A stretch of 64,000 bases of DNA, taken from positions 3,199,501 to 3,263,500 of the forward strand of contig NZ_CP062167.1 in NCBI RefSeq assembly GCF_014844055.1, in the 5' to 3' direction. The first letter of the stretch is position 1, and each line of letters starts with the position of its first letter. The notes under the pieces are model-generated. The model searched no databases, was not told the DNA's origin, and was given only the letters and a program-made list of their open reading frames with translations. Shown here piece after piece: positions 19,030 to 27,662 of this stretch. Source of the stretch: Aureimonas sp. OT7 (lineage in GTDB: Bacteria > Pseudomonadota > Alphaproteobacteria > Rhizobiales > Rhizobiaceae). Made by a program: the position numbers and the translations under genes.

Positions 19030-20142
19030 ATGAAGAAAGCACTTTTGGCCGGTGTGGCCCTCAATCTCGTTCTGTCCGGCGCGGCTCTCGCCGACATCAC
19101 GATCGGTGTTGCCGGTCCGATGACGGGTCAGTACGCCACGTTCGGCCAGCAGCTTCGCGTCGGCGCCGAGCAGGCCGTAAAGGACATCAACGCGGCCGGC
19201 GGCATCAATGGCGAGCAGCTGAAGCTGTCGATCGGCGACGACGCCTGCGATCCGAAGCAGGCGGTGGCGGTCGCCAACCAGTACGCGTCGGAAGGCGTCG
19301 TCTTCGTGGCCGGTCACTTCTGCTCGGGCTCGTCCATCCCGGCCAGCCAGGTGTACGCCGAGGAAGGAATCGTCATGATTTCGCCCGCGTCGACCAACCC
19401 GGATTTCACCGACAAGCGTCCGGCTGACGGCATCTACCGCGTCTGCGGCCGCGACGACCAGCAGGGCGAAGTCGCCGGCGCCTATATCGCCGAGCATTTC
19501 GGCGACAAGAACGTCGCGATCCTCAACGACAAGTCGGCCTACGGCAAGGGCCTGGCCGACGAGACGCAGGCGTCCCTTGAGGCGGCCGGCAAGAAGCCTT
19601 CGCTGGTTGAAGCTTACACCGCCGGTGAGAAGGACTACACCGCGCTGGTTTCGAAGATGAAGCAGGCTGACATCGGCCTCGTCTACATCGGCGGCTATCA
19701 CACCGAAGCCGGCCTGATCGCCCGCCAGATGAAGGAACAGGGCGTCAGCGCCGTGATCATGTCGGGCGACGCCATCGTGACCGACGAGTACTGGGCGATC
19801 ACCGGCGACGCCGGCGAAGGCACCCTGATGACCTTCTCGCCGGATCCGCGCAAGAACCCGGTCGCCGAGCCGGTCGTCAAGGAGATCGAAGCCGAGGGCA
19901 AGTCCGCGGAAGGTTACGCGCTCTACACCTATGCGGCGATCCAGGCCTGGGCCGATGCGGTGAAGGCTGCCGGCTCGACAGACTACGAGCCCGTCGTCGA
20001 GGCGCTCGACTCCGGTGATTTCTCCACCGTCATCGGCGACCTGAAGTTCGACGACAAGGGTGACGTCACGCTGCCCGGCTATGTCGTCTACGAGTGGAAG
20101 AACGGCAAGTACGACTACGTCGAGACCGCATCCGCGCAGTAA
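19030..20142 (+). CDS. livK: Branched-chain amino acid ABC transporter substrate-binding protein LivK
   Basis: A 370-residue periplasmic binding protein. The signal peptide is MKKALLAGVALNLVLSGAALA, cut before DITIGVAGPM. The mature protein has the LIV-binding fold: GPMTGQYATFGQQ, AVKDINAAGGING, DDACDPKQAV, GHFCSGSSIPAS (substrate loop) and ISPASTNPDFTD. Cys pairs (DACD and HFCSG) fit the family disulfide. Two ATGs are adjacent (19027, 19030); GGGAAGG ends at 19024, which suits 19030 better. It is the last gene of the operon and is followed by a strong terminator. Confidence 0.95.
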   Translation: MKKALLAGVALNLVLSGAALADITIGVAGPMTGQYATFGQQLRVGAEQAVKDINAAGGINGEQLKLSIGDDACDPKQAVAVANQYASEGVVFVAGHFCSGSSIPASQVYAEEGIVMISPASTNPDFTDKRPADGIYRVCGRDDQQGEVAGAYIAEHFGDKNVAILNDKSAYGKGLADETQASLEAAGKKPSLVEAYTAGEKDYTALVSKMKQADIGLVYIGGYHTEAGLIARQMKEQGVSAVIMSGDAIVTDEYWAITGDAGEGTLMTFSPDPRKNPVAEPVVKEIEAEGKSAEGYALYTYAAIQAWADAVKAAGSTDYEPVVEALDSGDFSTVIGDLKFDDKGDVTLPGYVVYEWKNGKYDYVETASAQ

Positions 20143-20167
20143 GCGGACGTCCTCGCTCGCAGTATCC

Positions 20168-20204
20168 GGACCGGGGCGGCCCTGCCGCCCCGGTCCATTT
20201 TTTT
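20168..20204 (+). terminator. Rho-independent terminator after livK
   Basis: A 13-bp perfect stem (GGACCGGGGCGGC and its complement) with a three-base loop is followed by seven T that reach the stop codon of the convergent xylB gene. Confidence 0.93.
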
Positions 20205-21658
20205 CAGACCATCAGGCTGCGTACGATCGGGTAGGCAAGCCGATATCGGCGGTAGGCCGCTTCGAAGGAGCTTGCCGGCCCCTCACGCGGGGAGAAGCGG
20301 CTAGCCACGGGCGGCATCGTCATCACATCCTCCGGCGAAGCGCTTTCGGCCGCGCAGAGCCCGAGACGCGCGGCCCCGAAGGCCGCACCGAAATCGCCGG
20401 ACGCCGGCAGCACGATATCGCGCCCAAGCACATCCGCCAGGATCTGCAGCCACACGGCCGAGCGGGACCCTGCGCCGACCGCGATCAACGGTCCCTCGCC
20501 CTTGACGCCGCCCCCCGCCTCCTGGCAGCCGCGCATCGAAAAGGCCACGCCTTCCATCACCGACCGGGTCATGTCCGACCGGGTCGTCTCGGCCGACAGG
20601 CCGACGAAGGCGCCCCGGACGACCGCGTCGTTATGGGGTGTCCGTTCTCCTGCCAGATACGGCAGGAACAGAAGGCGTGACGCCTCGTCCGGCGCCTGCG
20701 CGATCTCCCCGGCCAGGGCCTGCGGGGTCTGGCCCACGACACCTGCCAGCCACTCCAGCGAGCCGGCCGCCGACAGCGTCACGCCCATATGGTGCCATAG
20801 GCCCGGAATGGCATGGCAAAAGGTGTGGAGGGCGGTTTCCGGCGCCGGCTCGTAGCCGTGCGAAGGGGTAAACAGCACGCCGGAGGTGCCCAGCGATACG
20901 AAGCCCGTTCCCGACCGGGTCACGCCGACCCCGCATGCGGATGCTGCGTTATCGCCCGCACCGCCCGCAACGACGATTCCGGCAGGCAGGCCAAGGTCAC
21001 GCGCAAGGTCGTCCCGCAGCCGGCCGGCCGGCTCGGTGCCCTCGACGAGGCCCGGCATTACGCTCCCATCGAGGCCGGTCTTTTCCAGCATGCGGGCAGA
21101 CCAGCGCCGCGCGCCGGTATCGAGCCACGACGTTCCGGCGGAATCCGACAGGTCGGACAGCATTTCGCCCGTCAACCACAGGCGCAGATAATCCTTCGGC
21201 AACAGGACATGCGCAAGGCGCTCGCGCAGCTGCGGCTCATGACGCGCCACCCAGACCAGCTTGGGGGCGGTAAAGCCCGGAAACACGATATTGCCGGTGA
21301 TCGCGCGCGACTCATCGTCGTCGAGGGCTTGCGCTTCCTCGTCGGCACGGCTGTCGTTCCACAGGATGCAGGGCCGCAGCACCGCATGATCGGCGTCCAG
21401 AAGGGTGGCGCCATGCATCTGGCCGGACAGGCCGATACCCCTCACCTGCGCCATCGCCTCCGGGGCCTGCCGGGCCAGTTCGACGATCGCGCCGCGCGCC
21501 GCCTCTATCCAGCTCGCCGGGTCCTGTTCCGACCAGCCGTAGCGTGGCCGCTGCACGGACAACGGCGCGTGTGCGGTGGCCACCGCCGTCTGCCGCTCGT
21601 CGATCAGCAGGGCCTTGAGGGACGAGGTACCGAGATCGAGCCCGAGATAATATGCCAA
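20204..21658 (-). CDS. xylB: Xylulokinase
   Basis: A 484-residue FGGY-family sugar kinase that phosphorylates D-xylulose. Marks are GLDLGTSSLKALLID at the N-terminus, SGQMHGATLLD, LPKDYLRLWLTGE, the catalytic Asp in GAGDNAASACG, and FLPYLAGERTPHND. No ATG fits: translation must start at TTG 21658, where GGGAGG lies five bases upstream and the protein begins (M)AYYLGLDLG. The frame remains open for another 313 codons upstream, but that is antisense to the aminotransferase gene. No xylose transporter or isomerase is nearby. Its final base abuts the livK terminator tail. Confidence 0.93.
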   Translation of the reverse strand: MAYYLGLDLGTSSLKALLIDERQTAVATAHAPLSVQRPRYGWSEQDPASWIEAARGAIVELARQAPEAMAQVRGIGLSGQMHGATLLDADHAVLRPCILWNDSRADEEAQALDDDESRAITGNIVFPGFTAPKLVWVARHEPQLRERLAHVLLPKDYLRLWLTGEMLSDLSDSAGTSWLDTGARRWSARMLEKTGLDGSVMPGLVEGTEPAGRLRDDLARDLGLPAGIVVAGGAGDNAASACGVGVTRSGTGFVSLGTSGVLFTPSHGYEPAPETALHTFCHAIPGLWHHMGVTLSAAGSLEWLAGVVGQTPQALAGEIAQAPDEASRLLFLPYLAGERTPHNDAVVRGAFVGLSAETTRSDMTRSVMEGVAFSMRGCQEAGGGVKGEGPLIAVGAGSRSAVWLQILADVLGRDIVLPASGDFGAAFGAARLGLCAAESASPEDVMTMPPVASRFSPREGPASSFEAAYRRYRLAYPIVRSLMV

Positions 21659-21663
21659 CAGCG

Positions 21664-21669
21664 CCTCCC
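21664..21669 (-). promoter_or_regulatory. Shine-Dalgarno site that marks the TTG start of xylB
   Basis: GGGAGG on the minus strand, five bases before TTG 21658. This is the only well-placed ribosome site near the conserved N-terminus of the kinase. Confidence 0.75.
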
Positions 21670-21727
21670 TTGATGCGGCTTCATCGTTTATAGGCTGGCG
21701 AGCCGAAGGCAAGCTCAAGGGTTCATC

Positions 21728-22585
21728 ATGAGTCGCATCGTATACACCAACGGTATCTATGTGCCCGAGGACGAAGCCCGTGTTTCCGTCTTCGATCGTG
21801 GCTTCCTTTTCGGCGACGCGGTGTATGAGGTGACCAGCGTCCTCGAGGGCCGGCTGATCGATTTTGCCGGCCACATGCGCCGCCTGCGCCGTTCGCTCGC
21901 CGAGCTTTCCCTTGCCTCGCCGGCGGACGACCAGGCCCTGCTCGAGATTCATCGCGAGCTTCTGCGTCGCAACGGCCTGAGCGAAGGCGGTGTCTACATG
22001 ATGGTGTCGCGCGGGGTCGCCGACCGCGACTTCGTCTTTCCGCCCGAAACAACCCGGCCGACGCTGGTTGCCTTCACGCAGAGCTGGAACGAGGCGAAAT
22101 CGCCCGAGATCGAGACCGGGTTGAAGGTGGCCTTCGTCCCCGACCTCAGATGGGGACGCCGCGATATCAAGACGGTGCAACTTCTCTGGCCGTCCATGGC
22201 CAAGATGGAAGCCCGGCGGCAGGGCAAGGACGATGCCTGGCTGGTCGAGGACGGCATGGTCACCGAGGGCACGTCCAACAATGCCTTCATCATCGGCGCG
22301 GACGGGCACATCGTGACGCGGGCGCTGTCCAACAGCATCCTGCATGGCACGACACGGGCGAGCCTGCTGCGCCTTGCCGCGGAAAAGGGCCTGACGGTCG
22401 AGGAGCGCCCCTTCTCCACCGACGAGGCCCGCAACGCGGCGGAAGCGTTTATCACCTCGGCAGGTGCCTTCGTCATGCCCGTCACGGAGATCGACGGGGC
22501 CACCATCGGCGACGGCAGGCCAGGGCCCGTTACCCGCGCCCTGCGCCGCATCTACATGGAAGAAGCCCTGCGCACCGCGATTTGA
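21728..22585 (+). CDS. dat: D-amino acid aminotransferase
   Basis: A 285-residue fold-type IV PLP enzyme. The PLP lysine is K148 in GRRDIKTVQLL; the phosphate region is TEGTSNNAF, and SNSILHGTTR contributes to substrate binding. The RRDIK form is typical of D-alanine/D-amino acid aminotransferases rather than branched-chain ones, which have other residues there. It would make D-glutamate or D-alanine from the matching 2-oxo acids, for cell-wall precursors. It is divergent from xylB, and bioYMN follow on the same strand. Branched-chain or 4-amino-4-deoxychorismate activity is less likely. Confidence 0.88.
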   Translation: MSRIVYTNGIYVPEDEARVSVFDRGFLFGDAVYEVTSVLEGRLIDFAGHMRRLRRSLAELSLASPADDQALLEIHRELLRRNGLSEGGVYMMVSRGVADRDFVFPPETTRPTLVAFTQSWNEAKSPEIETGLKVAFVPDLRWGRRDIKTVQLLWPSMAKMEARRQGKDDAWLVEDGMVTEGTSNNAFIIGADGHIVTRALSNSILHGTTRASLLRLAAEKGLTVEERPFSTDEARNAAEAFITSAGAFVMPVTEIDGATIGDGRPGPVTRALRRIYMEEALRTAI

Positions 22586-22597
22586 CTCTGCAGTCAA
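22582..22597. promoter_or_regulatory. Inverted repeat upstream of bioY
   Basis: TTGACT and AGTCAA flank the four bases CTGC. The repeat starts on the stop codon of dat and lies 79 bases before bioY, where a promoter or operator for the biotin transporter would be. It does not resemble the BioR box (TTATCTATAA), so the assignment is open. Confidence 0.35.
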
Positions 22598-22675
22598 TCA
22601 GCGGTGACTGGCGGCGGGACCAGACGCATGCAAGATCACGGCCTGATAATCCGGTAAAAGGGGAGCCCCATCCGA

Positions 22676-23239
22676 ATGGAAACGCGTGATATCGTTCAGA
22701 TCGCCCTGTTCGCGGCCATCATGGCCGTTCTTGGGTTGTTTCCGCCGCTGACCGTACCGTTGATCGGCATCCCCATCACCGCGCAATCCATGGGCCCGAT
22801 GCTGATGGGCGGCGTGCTCGGCGCCCGCAAGGGCGGGCTGACGATGCTGCTGTTCATTCTGCTGGTCGCCGCCGGCCTCCCGCTCCTGTCCGGGGGACGC
22901 GGGGGCCTCGGCTATCTCATGGGTCCGTGGTCGGGCTTCATCTATGGCTGGCTGGCGGCCGCCATCGCGGCGGGCTGGCTCACCGAACGCGCCTGGAGCA
23001 GGCTCAACTTCGTTTCCTCCTTCCTCATCTCCGCGGTGGCCGGCATCGGCATCGTCTACGCGATCGGCGTGCCATGGTACGCGGCAGCATCCGGGATGGA
23101 TCTCCTGTCCGCGTTCACGACATCGGTTCTGGCGTTCATCCCCGGCGACCTCATCAAGGCGGGCATCGCCGCCGCCGTCATCGTGCTGGTGAAACGGTCC
23201 TACCCGCTGATCCGGGGCCGTGTCGCCACAAGCCATTGA
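22676..23239 (+). CDS. bioY: Biotin ECF transporter S component BioY
   Basis: A 187-residue membrane protein with about six helices. It has the BioY pattern: an N-terminal helix, GIPITAQSMGPMLMGGVLGARKGGL, the glycine-rich GLPLLSGGRGGLGYLMGPWSGFIYGW and FIPGDLIKAGIAA near the end. BioY binds biotin in the membrane and works alone or with the BioMN energy module, which follows directly. The next gene begins on its last bases (TTGA overlap). A ribosome site (GGGGAG) precedes the ATG. Confidence 0.94.
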   Translation: METRDIVQIALFAAIMAVLGLFPPLTVPLIGIPITAQSMGPMLMGGVLGARKGGLTMLLFILLVAAGLPLLSGGRGGLGYLMGPWSGFIYGWLAAAIAAGWLTERAWSRLNFVSSFLISAVAGIGIVYAIGVPWYAAASGMDLLSAFTTSVLAFIPGDLIKAGIAAAVIVLVKRSYPLIRGRVATSH

Positions 23240-23910
23240 TCGTCTTCGACAACGTAACGCTGACGCGCGGCGGGGCGACCGTCCTGTCGCATGTCAGCCT
23301 GCGGTTGACGGAAAGGCGGATCGGCATCGTCGGCGCCAACGGGTCGGGCAAAAGCAGCCTGTGCCGCCTGATCAACGGGCTGCTCCTGCCGACGACGGGC
23401 CAGGTCCGTGTTTTCGACCTCGACACGCGCGCAGACGCCAAGGCCATACGGCGGGAGGTCGGCTTCGTCTTCCAGAACCCGGACAATCAGATCGTCTATC
23501 CCACCGTCGGGGAGGACCTTGCCTTCGGGCTGAAAAACCGGGGCATTCCGAAAGCGGAGATGCAGCCGCGCATTGCCGCCGCCCTGGCCGAACGCGGGCT
23601 TGGCGGCTTCGAAGACCGTCTGGTGCATGAATTGTCGGGTGGCCAGCGCCAGCTCGTCGCCCTGGCCGGCGTGCTCGTGCTGCGCCCGCGCATCCTCGTT
23701 CTGGACGAACCCACCACCCTTCTGGACCTGCGCAATACGCGGATGCTGATGCGGGCGCTGGACACGGTTCCGGCCCAGGTGGTGATGGCGACCCATGACC
23801 TTTCCCTTCTGTCCGGCTTCGACCGGGTCATCTGCTTCGACGGCGGCGTCGTCGTCCAGGATGGCCGGCCGGATGCGGTCCTGGCGGCTTATTGGGACAT
23901 GCAGGCATGA
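23236..23910 (+). CDS. bioM: Biotin ECF transporter ATPase BioM
   Basis: A 224-residue ABC ATPase of the CbiO/EcfA type: Walker A GANGSGKSS (33-41), FVFQNPDNQIVYPTVGEDLAFG (Q-loop region), signature LSGGQRQL and Walker B ILVLDEPTT. The conserved protein begins IVFDNVTL, and the only start that fits is TTG 23236, overlapping the bioY stop (TTGA); translation is probably coupled to bioY. The frame is open further upstream inside bioY, but that sequence is out of frame with it. It overlaps bioN by ATGA. Confidence 0.93.
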   Translation: MIVFDNVTLTRGGATVLSHVSLRLTERRIGIVGANGSGKSSLCRLINGLLLPTTGQVRVFDLDTRADAKAIRREVGFVFQNPDNQIVYPTVGEDLAFGLKNRGIPKAEMQPRIAAALAERGLGGFEDRLVHELSGGQRQLVALAGVLVLRPRILVLDEPTTLLDLRNTRMLMRALDTVPAQVVMATHDLSLLSGFDRVICFDGGVVVQDGRPDAVLAAYWDMQA

Positions 23911-24494
23911 TCGCGGGGCTCTACATGGCCGGGGACAGCCCCGTCCATCGGACGGCCGCCGGCCCCAAGCTGGCCGTCCTGGCGGTCGGCAGCACATTGC
24001 TGTTCCTTGTCGGCGGCTGGATCAGCGCGACGGTCGGCCTGGGCGCGGCGCTTTTGGCCTATGCCGTGGCCGGCCTCGGGCCACAAACGATCTGGCGGCA
24101 GTTTCGCGGGCTGCTTCCCATCCTGCTGTTGATCGGGCTGACACATGTCGTGCTGGGCGAGTGGCGATCCGCCTTCGTTCCGCTGCTGCGGCTGACGGCG
24201 GTGGTCCTGGCCGCGAACCTCGTCACCCTGACGACGCGCAGCATGGACATCACATCCGCGATAGAGCGCGCCCTCGTGCCGTTTGCGCGTATCGTACCCC
24301 CCGCCAAGGTGGCCCTTGCGATATCCCTGACACTGCGTTTCATACCCGTTCTCGCAGCCATCAAGGACGAGATCCGAGAGGCGCAACGCGCCCGCGGCCT
24401 GGAGCGCAGCGTGGTGGCCCTTGCCGTGCCGTTGATCGTGCGGAGCCTCCGGATGACCGACGAGGTGGCCGAGGCCATAGAAGCGCGAAGCTGA
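23907..24494 (+). CDS. bioN: Biotin ECF transporter T component BioN
   Basis: A 195-residue membrane protein with about five helices and the EcfT signature: two cytoplasmic coupling motifs near the C-terminus, of the A-R-G form, seen here as REAQRARGLE and the RSLRMTDEVAEAIEAR tail. It links BioM to BioY. The ATG at 23907 overlaps the bioM stop (ATGA); an ATG at 23892 would add five residues. Confidence 0.92.
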   Translation: MIAGLYMAGDSPVHRTAAGPKLAVLAVGSTLLFLVGGWISATVGLGAALLAYAVAGLGPQTIWRQFRGLLPILLLIGLTHVVLGEWRSAFVPLLRLTAVVLAANLVTLTTRSMDITSAIERALVPFARIVPPAKVALAISLTLRFIPVLAAIKDEIREAQRARGLERSVVALAVPLIVRSLRMTDEVAEAIEARS

Positions 24495-24559
24495 CCGGAT
24501 CATGCCGCACTGCAAAACCACGCTTGACTTGCAGGCCCGCCACGGCGGAACCTGCCGGC

Positions 24560-25165
24560 ATGACAAAGATTCGATCCCTATGCGTCTATTGCGGCTCTTC
24601 CGCTGGTAACGCGCCTCACTATCTCGAAGCAGCATACGCCCTCGGCGAGGCCATGGGCCGATCCGGCATCCGCCTGGTCTATGGCGGCGGCACGCGCGGT
24701 ATCATGGGCGCGGTGTCGGATGGCGTCATCCGCGCCGGCGGACAGGTCACCGGCATCATTCCACGCTTCCTGATCGACATGGAAGCGACGGAACGCGAAT
24801 TGAAGCGGCTGGATGAGCTGATCGTCACCGAGGACATGCACGAGCGCAAGCACACGATGTTCGAACGCTCTGACGCCTTCGTCGCCCTGCCCGGCGGCAT
24901 CGGTACGCTGGAAGAGCTCGTCGAGATCATGACCTGGGGGCAGCTCGGCCGTCACCGCAAGCCGATCGTCATCGCCAATATCGGCGATTTCTGGCGTCCG
25001 CTGGCCTCCCTTCTCGACCATATGAGCGCAGAAGGCTTCATCCACACCGCGCATCAGGTGCGCCCATTGGTCATCGACCGGGTGGAGGATATCCTCCCGT
25101 CCATCGAAGCCGCCGCGACGCCGACATCGGACATCGGCCGCGAGGAGATCATCGAGCGCCTCTGA
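24560..25165 (+). CDS. LOG family protein (cytokinin riboside 5'-monophosphate phosphoribohydrolase type)
   Basis: A 201-residue Rossmann-fold protein. It has SLCVYCGSSAG, YGGGTRGIMGAVSD and the family signature LPGGIGTLEELVEIM with the catalytic Glu. LOG proteins cleave nucleoside monophosphates such as N6-modified AMP to base and ribose phosphate; in bacteria many act on AMP-like compounds and the true substrate is often unknown. The ATG at 24560 gives the standard N-terminus. It ends four bases from the convergent rarD gene. Confidence 0.88.
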   Translation: MTKIRSLCVYCGSSAGNAPHYLEAAYALGEAMGRSGIRLVYGGGTRGIMGAVSDGVIRAGGQVTGIIPRFLIDMEATERELKRLDELIVTEDMHERKHTMFERSDAFVALPGGIGTLEELVEIMTWGQLGRHRKPIVIANIGDFWRPLASLLDHMSAEGFIHTAHQVRPLVIDRVEDILPSIEAAATPTSDIGREEIIERL

Positions 25166-25169
25166 GGCG

Positions 25170-26114
25170 TCAGCAGCCGGGCACGGCGTCCGCCTTGCGT
25201 GTTCGCCGGCGACGCCGTCCATCGGCGACGAGCGACCAGGTGTAGATCGCCAGCGCGACCCATATGAAGGCGAAGGCCACGAGCCTCCACGGCCCGAAGG
25301 GCTCTCCGAACAGATAGACCGCCGTGAGGACCAGCAGCGTCGGCACCATGTACTGCAGGATGCCGATGGTGGACAGTTTCAGCATGCGGGCGCCGGCTGC
25401 GAACAGGATCAACGGTATTGCGGTGGTGGGTCCCGAGCCGATCAGAAGCAGCGTCTCGCCGGTGCTGGTGCCGAACTGCGCCTCGCCGTGGGCAACCAGC
25501 CAGATGCAGACGGCCAGCGCCGGCAGCAGCAGAATCAGCACTTCCAGGAAGAAGCCCTCGGCCGCACCGATGGGAATGAGCTTGCGCAGCAGGCCATAGC
25601 TGCCGAAGGACAGCGCCAGGATCAGCGATACGATCGGCAGGCCACCCGCCATCACCGTCATCACCAGCACGCCGATCGCCGCAAGCACTATGGCGACGCA
25701 TTGCAGCCGCGTAGGGCGCTCTCCCAGGAATGCCGCGCCCAGCAGAATGCTAACCAGGGGGTTGATGTAGTAGCCGAGCGCCGCCTCCACGGCCTGTCCG
25801 TTGATGACGGCGTAGACATAGGTGCCCCAGTTGAGCGTGATGACCGACGCGGTCAGCGCGGCAAGGCCCAGATAGGTGGGCGTCAGAAACGCGCGCATTC
25901 CCGCAAGGCGCCCGCGCCAGGCGAGCAGGATCGCCACGAAGGGGACCGCCCAGGCGATGCGGTGGGCCACGATCTCGGCCGTCGGGACATGCGAAAGGGA
26001 TTTGAAATAGAGCGGAACCACCAGGCCCCAGATCAGATAGGCGCTGATTGCGGCGGCGTATCCACGACTGGATTCCGCCTCCGCGATGTTCGGAGCCGGG
26101 CTTCTTTGTTCCAT
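25170..26114 (-). CDS. rarD: EamA/RarD family transporter
   Basis: A 314-residue inner-membrane protein with ten predicted helices. The N-terminus after a short polar lead, SAYLIWGLVVPLYFKSLSHV, the segment HRIAWAVPFV, and LNWGTYVYAVINGQAVEAALGYYINPL are typical of RarD (drug/metabolite transporter superfamily). The solute is unknown. The C-terminus is basic (GRRRRRTRK). It is transcribed alone toward the LOG gene. Confidence 0.88.
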   Translation of the reverse strand: MEQRSPAPNIAEAESSRGYAAAISAYLIWGLVVPLYFKSLSHVPTAEIVAHRIAWAVPFVAILLAWRGRLAGMRAFLTPTYLGLAALTASVITLNWGTYVYAVINGQAVEAALGYYINPLVSILLGAAFLGERPTRLQCVAIVLAAIGVLVMTVMAGGLPIVSLILALSFGSYGLLRKLIPIGAAEGFFLEVLILLLPALAVCIWLVAHGEAQFGTSTGETLLLIGSGPTTAIPLILFAAGARMLKLSTIGILQYMVPTLLVLTAVYLFGEPFGPWRLVAFAFIWVALAIYTWSLVADGRRRRRTRKADAVPGC

Positions 26115-26229
26115 CGGGCCGCCGCCTTCTCAATCGTTCAGGGTGGCAGCTCTACCACTTATGCCGGGCGCGCGATCAAGCATTCTCGTCATGGCTGCGA
26201 TCAGGCCCGATGATGAATCGAGCCTGACG

Positions 26230-26691
26230 TCAGTCGTGGTCCGGATGCTGGTAGGACCGGATATCCGCCAGCCAGCCAAGGCCTTCGTGGTCGTCCGCCG
26301 TCGGCCGGCCGGGAAGCTTCGGCAGGTCGTCCGTATAGGGGAGCTTTCCTTCGGTGCCGTACTGCACCACGGGCCGCAGCGCGGCAGGGTCGTCGAAAGC
26401 GCCGATGGCCAGGGCAACGCCGTCCGGCGCCTCATAGGTGAGCGGCGTTCCGCAGCGCGGGCAGAAGCCGCGCATGACATGGTTGGACGATTGGAAGCGG
26501 CTGGGTTCGGCCCCGGTCCATGTCAGGCGCGCCGAGCCGACCGACACAAGGGGAGCGAAGACATTGCCGAAAGCCTTCTGGCACATGCGGCAATGACAGA
26601 TGGAAGCATCGCCGGGGGCGCCCTCCAGAGTGAAACGGACTGCGCCGCATTGGCACCCGCCCTTCAACACAGGCTTGTTGTCCAACGTCAT
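26230..26691 (-). CDS. GFA (CENP-V/GFA domain) family protein
   Basis: A 153-residue zinc-binding protein of the glutathione-dependent formaldehyde-activating enzyme family. Zinc ligands are GGCQCGAVRF, ICHCRMCQKAFG and FCPRCGTPL. Members bind glutathione or act on small aldehydes, but many have no proven activity. Its start overlaps the stop of pip by ATGA, so it is the third gene of a cysS-pip-GFA run. Confidence 0.9.
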   Translation of the reverse strand: MTLDNKPVLKGGCQCGAVRFTLEGAPGDASICHCRMCQKAFGNVFAPLVSVGSARLTWTGAEPSRFQSSNHVMRGFCPRCGTPLTYEAPDGVALAIGAFDDPAALRPVVQYGTEGKLPYTDDLPKLPGRPTADDHEGLGWLADIRSYQHPDHD

Positions 26692-27662
26692 CCGGCTTCC
26701 CCCTCCCCGGCGGCAAAAATATTCGTAGCCTCGACCAGGCTCGCCAGCGTGCCCGGTTCAGAGAAGGCATGCCCGGCATCTTCAACGATCCGCAACACGG
26801 ATCGCGGCCATGCCTTATGCAGATCCCACGCCGTTACTGGCGGCGTCACCACATCGTATCGCCCCTGCACGATCGTGCCGGGAATGTTCTCGAGGGCGCC
26901 GGCATTGGCGATGAGCTGTCCCTCCTCCAGCCACAGATGGTGGACGAAGAAGTGGTTCTCGATCCGGGCGAAGGCGATGGTTGCCTCGCCGGCCTGGCCG
27001 TCGACGCCGGAAGGCTGCGGCATGGAGCGCATCGACACGGTCTTGGCTTCCCAGTCCGTCCAGCTGCGTGCTGCCCGCGCGCGCACGGCGCGATCCTCGG
27101 ATGTCAGCATGCGGCGATAGGCGGCTATCGGATCGTCGCGCTCTTCCACGTCCAGCGGCGCTATGAACCGCTCCCAGGCATCGGGAAACAGTCTGCTTGC
27201 GCCCTCGCGGTAGAACCAGTCCAGCTCGCTGCGACGACCGGTGAATACACCGCGCAGGATGAGGCCCGACACATTCTGCGGATGCGCCTGCGCATAGGCC
27301 AAGGCAAGCGTCGCGCCCCACGATCCACCGAAGACGAGCCAGCGTTCCGCGCCCGTCAGAAGGCGCAGCCGCTCGATGTCGGCGACGAGGTCGTGCGTGG
27401 TGTTGTCCTCCAGCCGCCCCAGCGGCGTCGAGCGGCCGCAGCCGCGCTGGTCGAACAGCAGGATGCGGTACCGTCGCGGATCGAAGAGCCTGCGATGCAC
27501 GGGGCCGCACCCGCTGCCTGGCCCGCCATGCAGGAAAACCACCGGTATGCCGTCCGGATTTCCGCAGAGTTCCCAGTAGAGCTGGTGGCCTCCGCCGACA
27601 TCGAGACGCCCCTGCCGGTATGGCTCGATCGCCGGGAACAGCAGTGTCGCTCCGTCCTTCAT
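26688..27662 (-). CDS. pip: Proline iminopeptidase
   Basis: A 324-residue alpha/beta-hydrolase that removes N-terminal proline. Marks: HGGPGSGCG (oxyanion hole), FDQRGCGRS, the nucleophile elbow [25 protein letters not shown] (Asp) and [11 protein letters not shown] (His). A cap domain lies between. The ATG at 27662 overlaps the cysS stop as ATGA; an ATG at 27677 would add five residues and overlap cysS more. Cytoplasmic. The tight link to cysteinyl-tRNA synthetase looks like genome packing rather than a shared pathway. Confidence 0.93.
   Translation of the reverse strand: MKDGATLLFPAIEPYRQGRLDVGGGHQLYWELCGNPDGIPVVFLHGGPGSGCGPVHRRLFDPRRYRILLFDQRGCGRSTPLGRLEDNTTHDLVADIERLRLLTGAERWLVFGGSWGATLALAYAQAHPQNVSGLILRGVFTGRRSELDWFYREGASRLFPDAWERFIAPLDVEERDDPIAAYRRMLTSEDRAVRARAARSWTDWEAKTVSMRSMPQPSGVDGQAGEATIAFARIENHFFVHHLWLEEGQLIANAGALENIPGTIVQGRYDVVTPPVTAWDLHKAWPRSVLRIVEDAGHAFSEPGTLASLVEATNIFAAGEGEAG

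Noticed and set aside
21659..22597. N-terminal extension of xylB by 313 codons
   Set aside because: It lies antisense to the aminotransferase gene, and the conserved kinase N-terminus starts at TTG 21658.
22582..22597. BioR operator at bioY
   Set aside because: The inverted repeat TTGACT/AGTCAA does not match the BioR box TTATCTATAA; it is listed only as an unassigned repeat.
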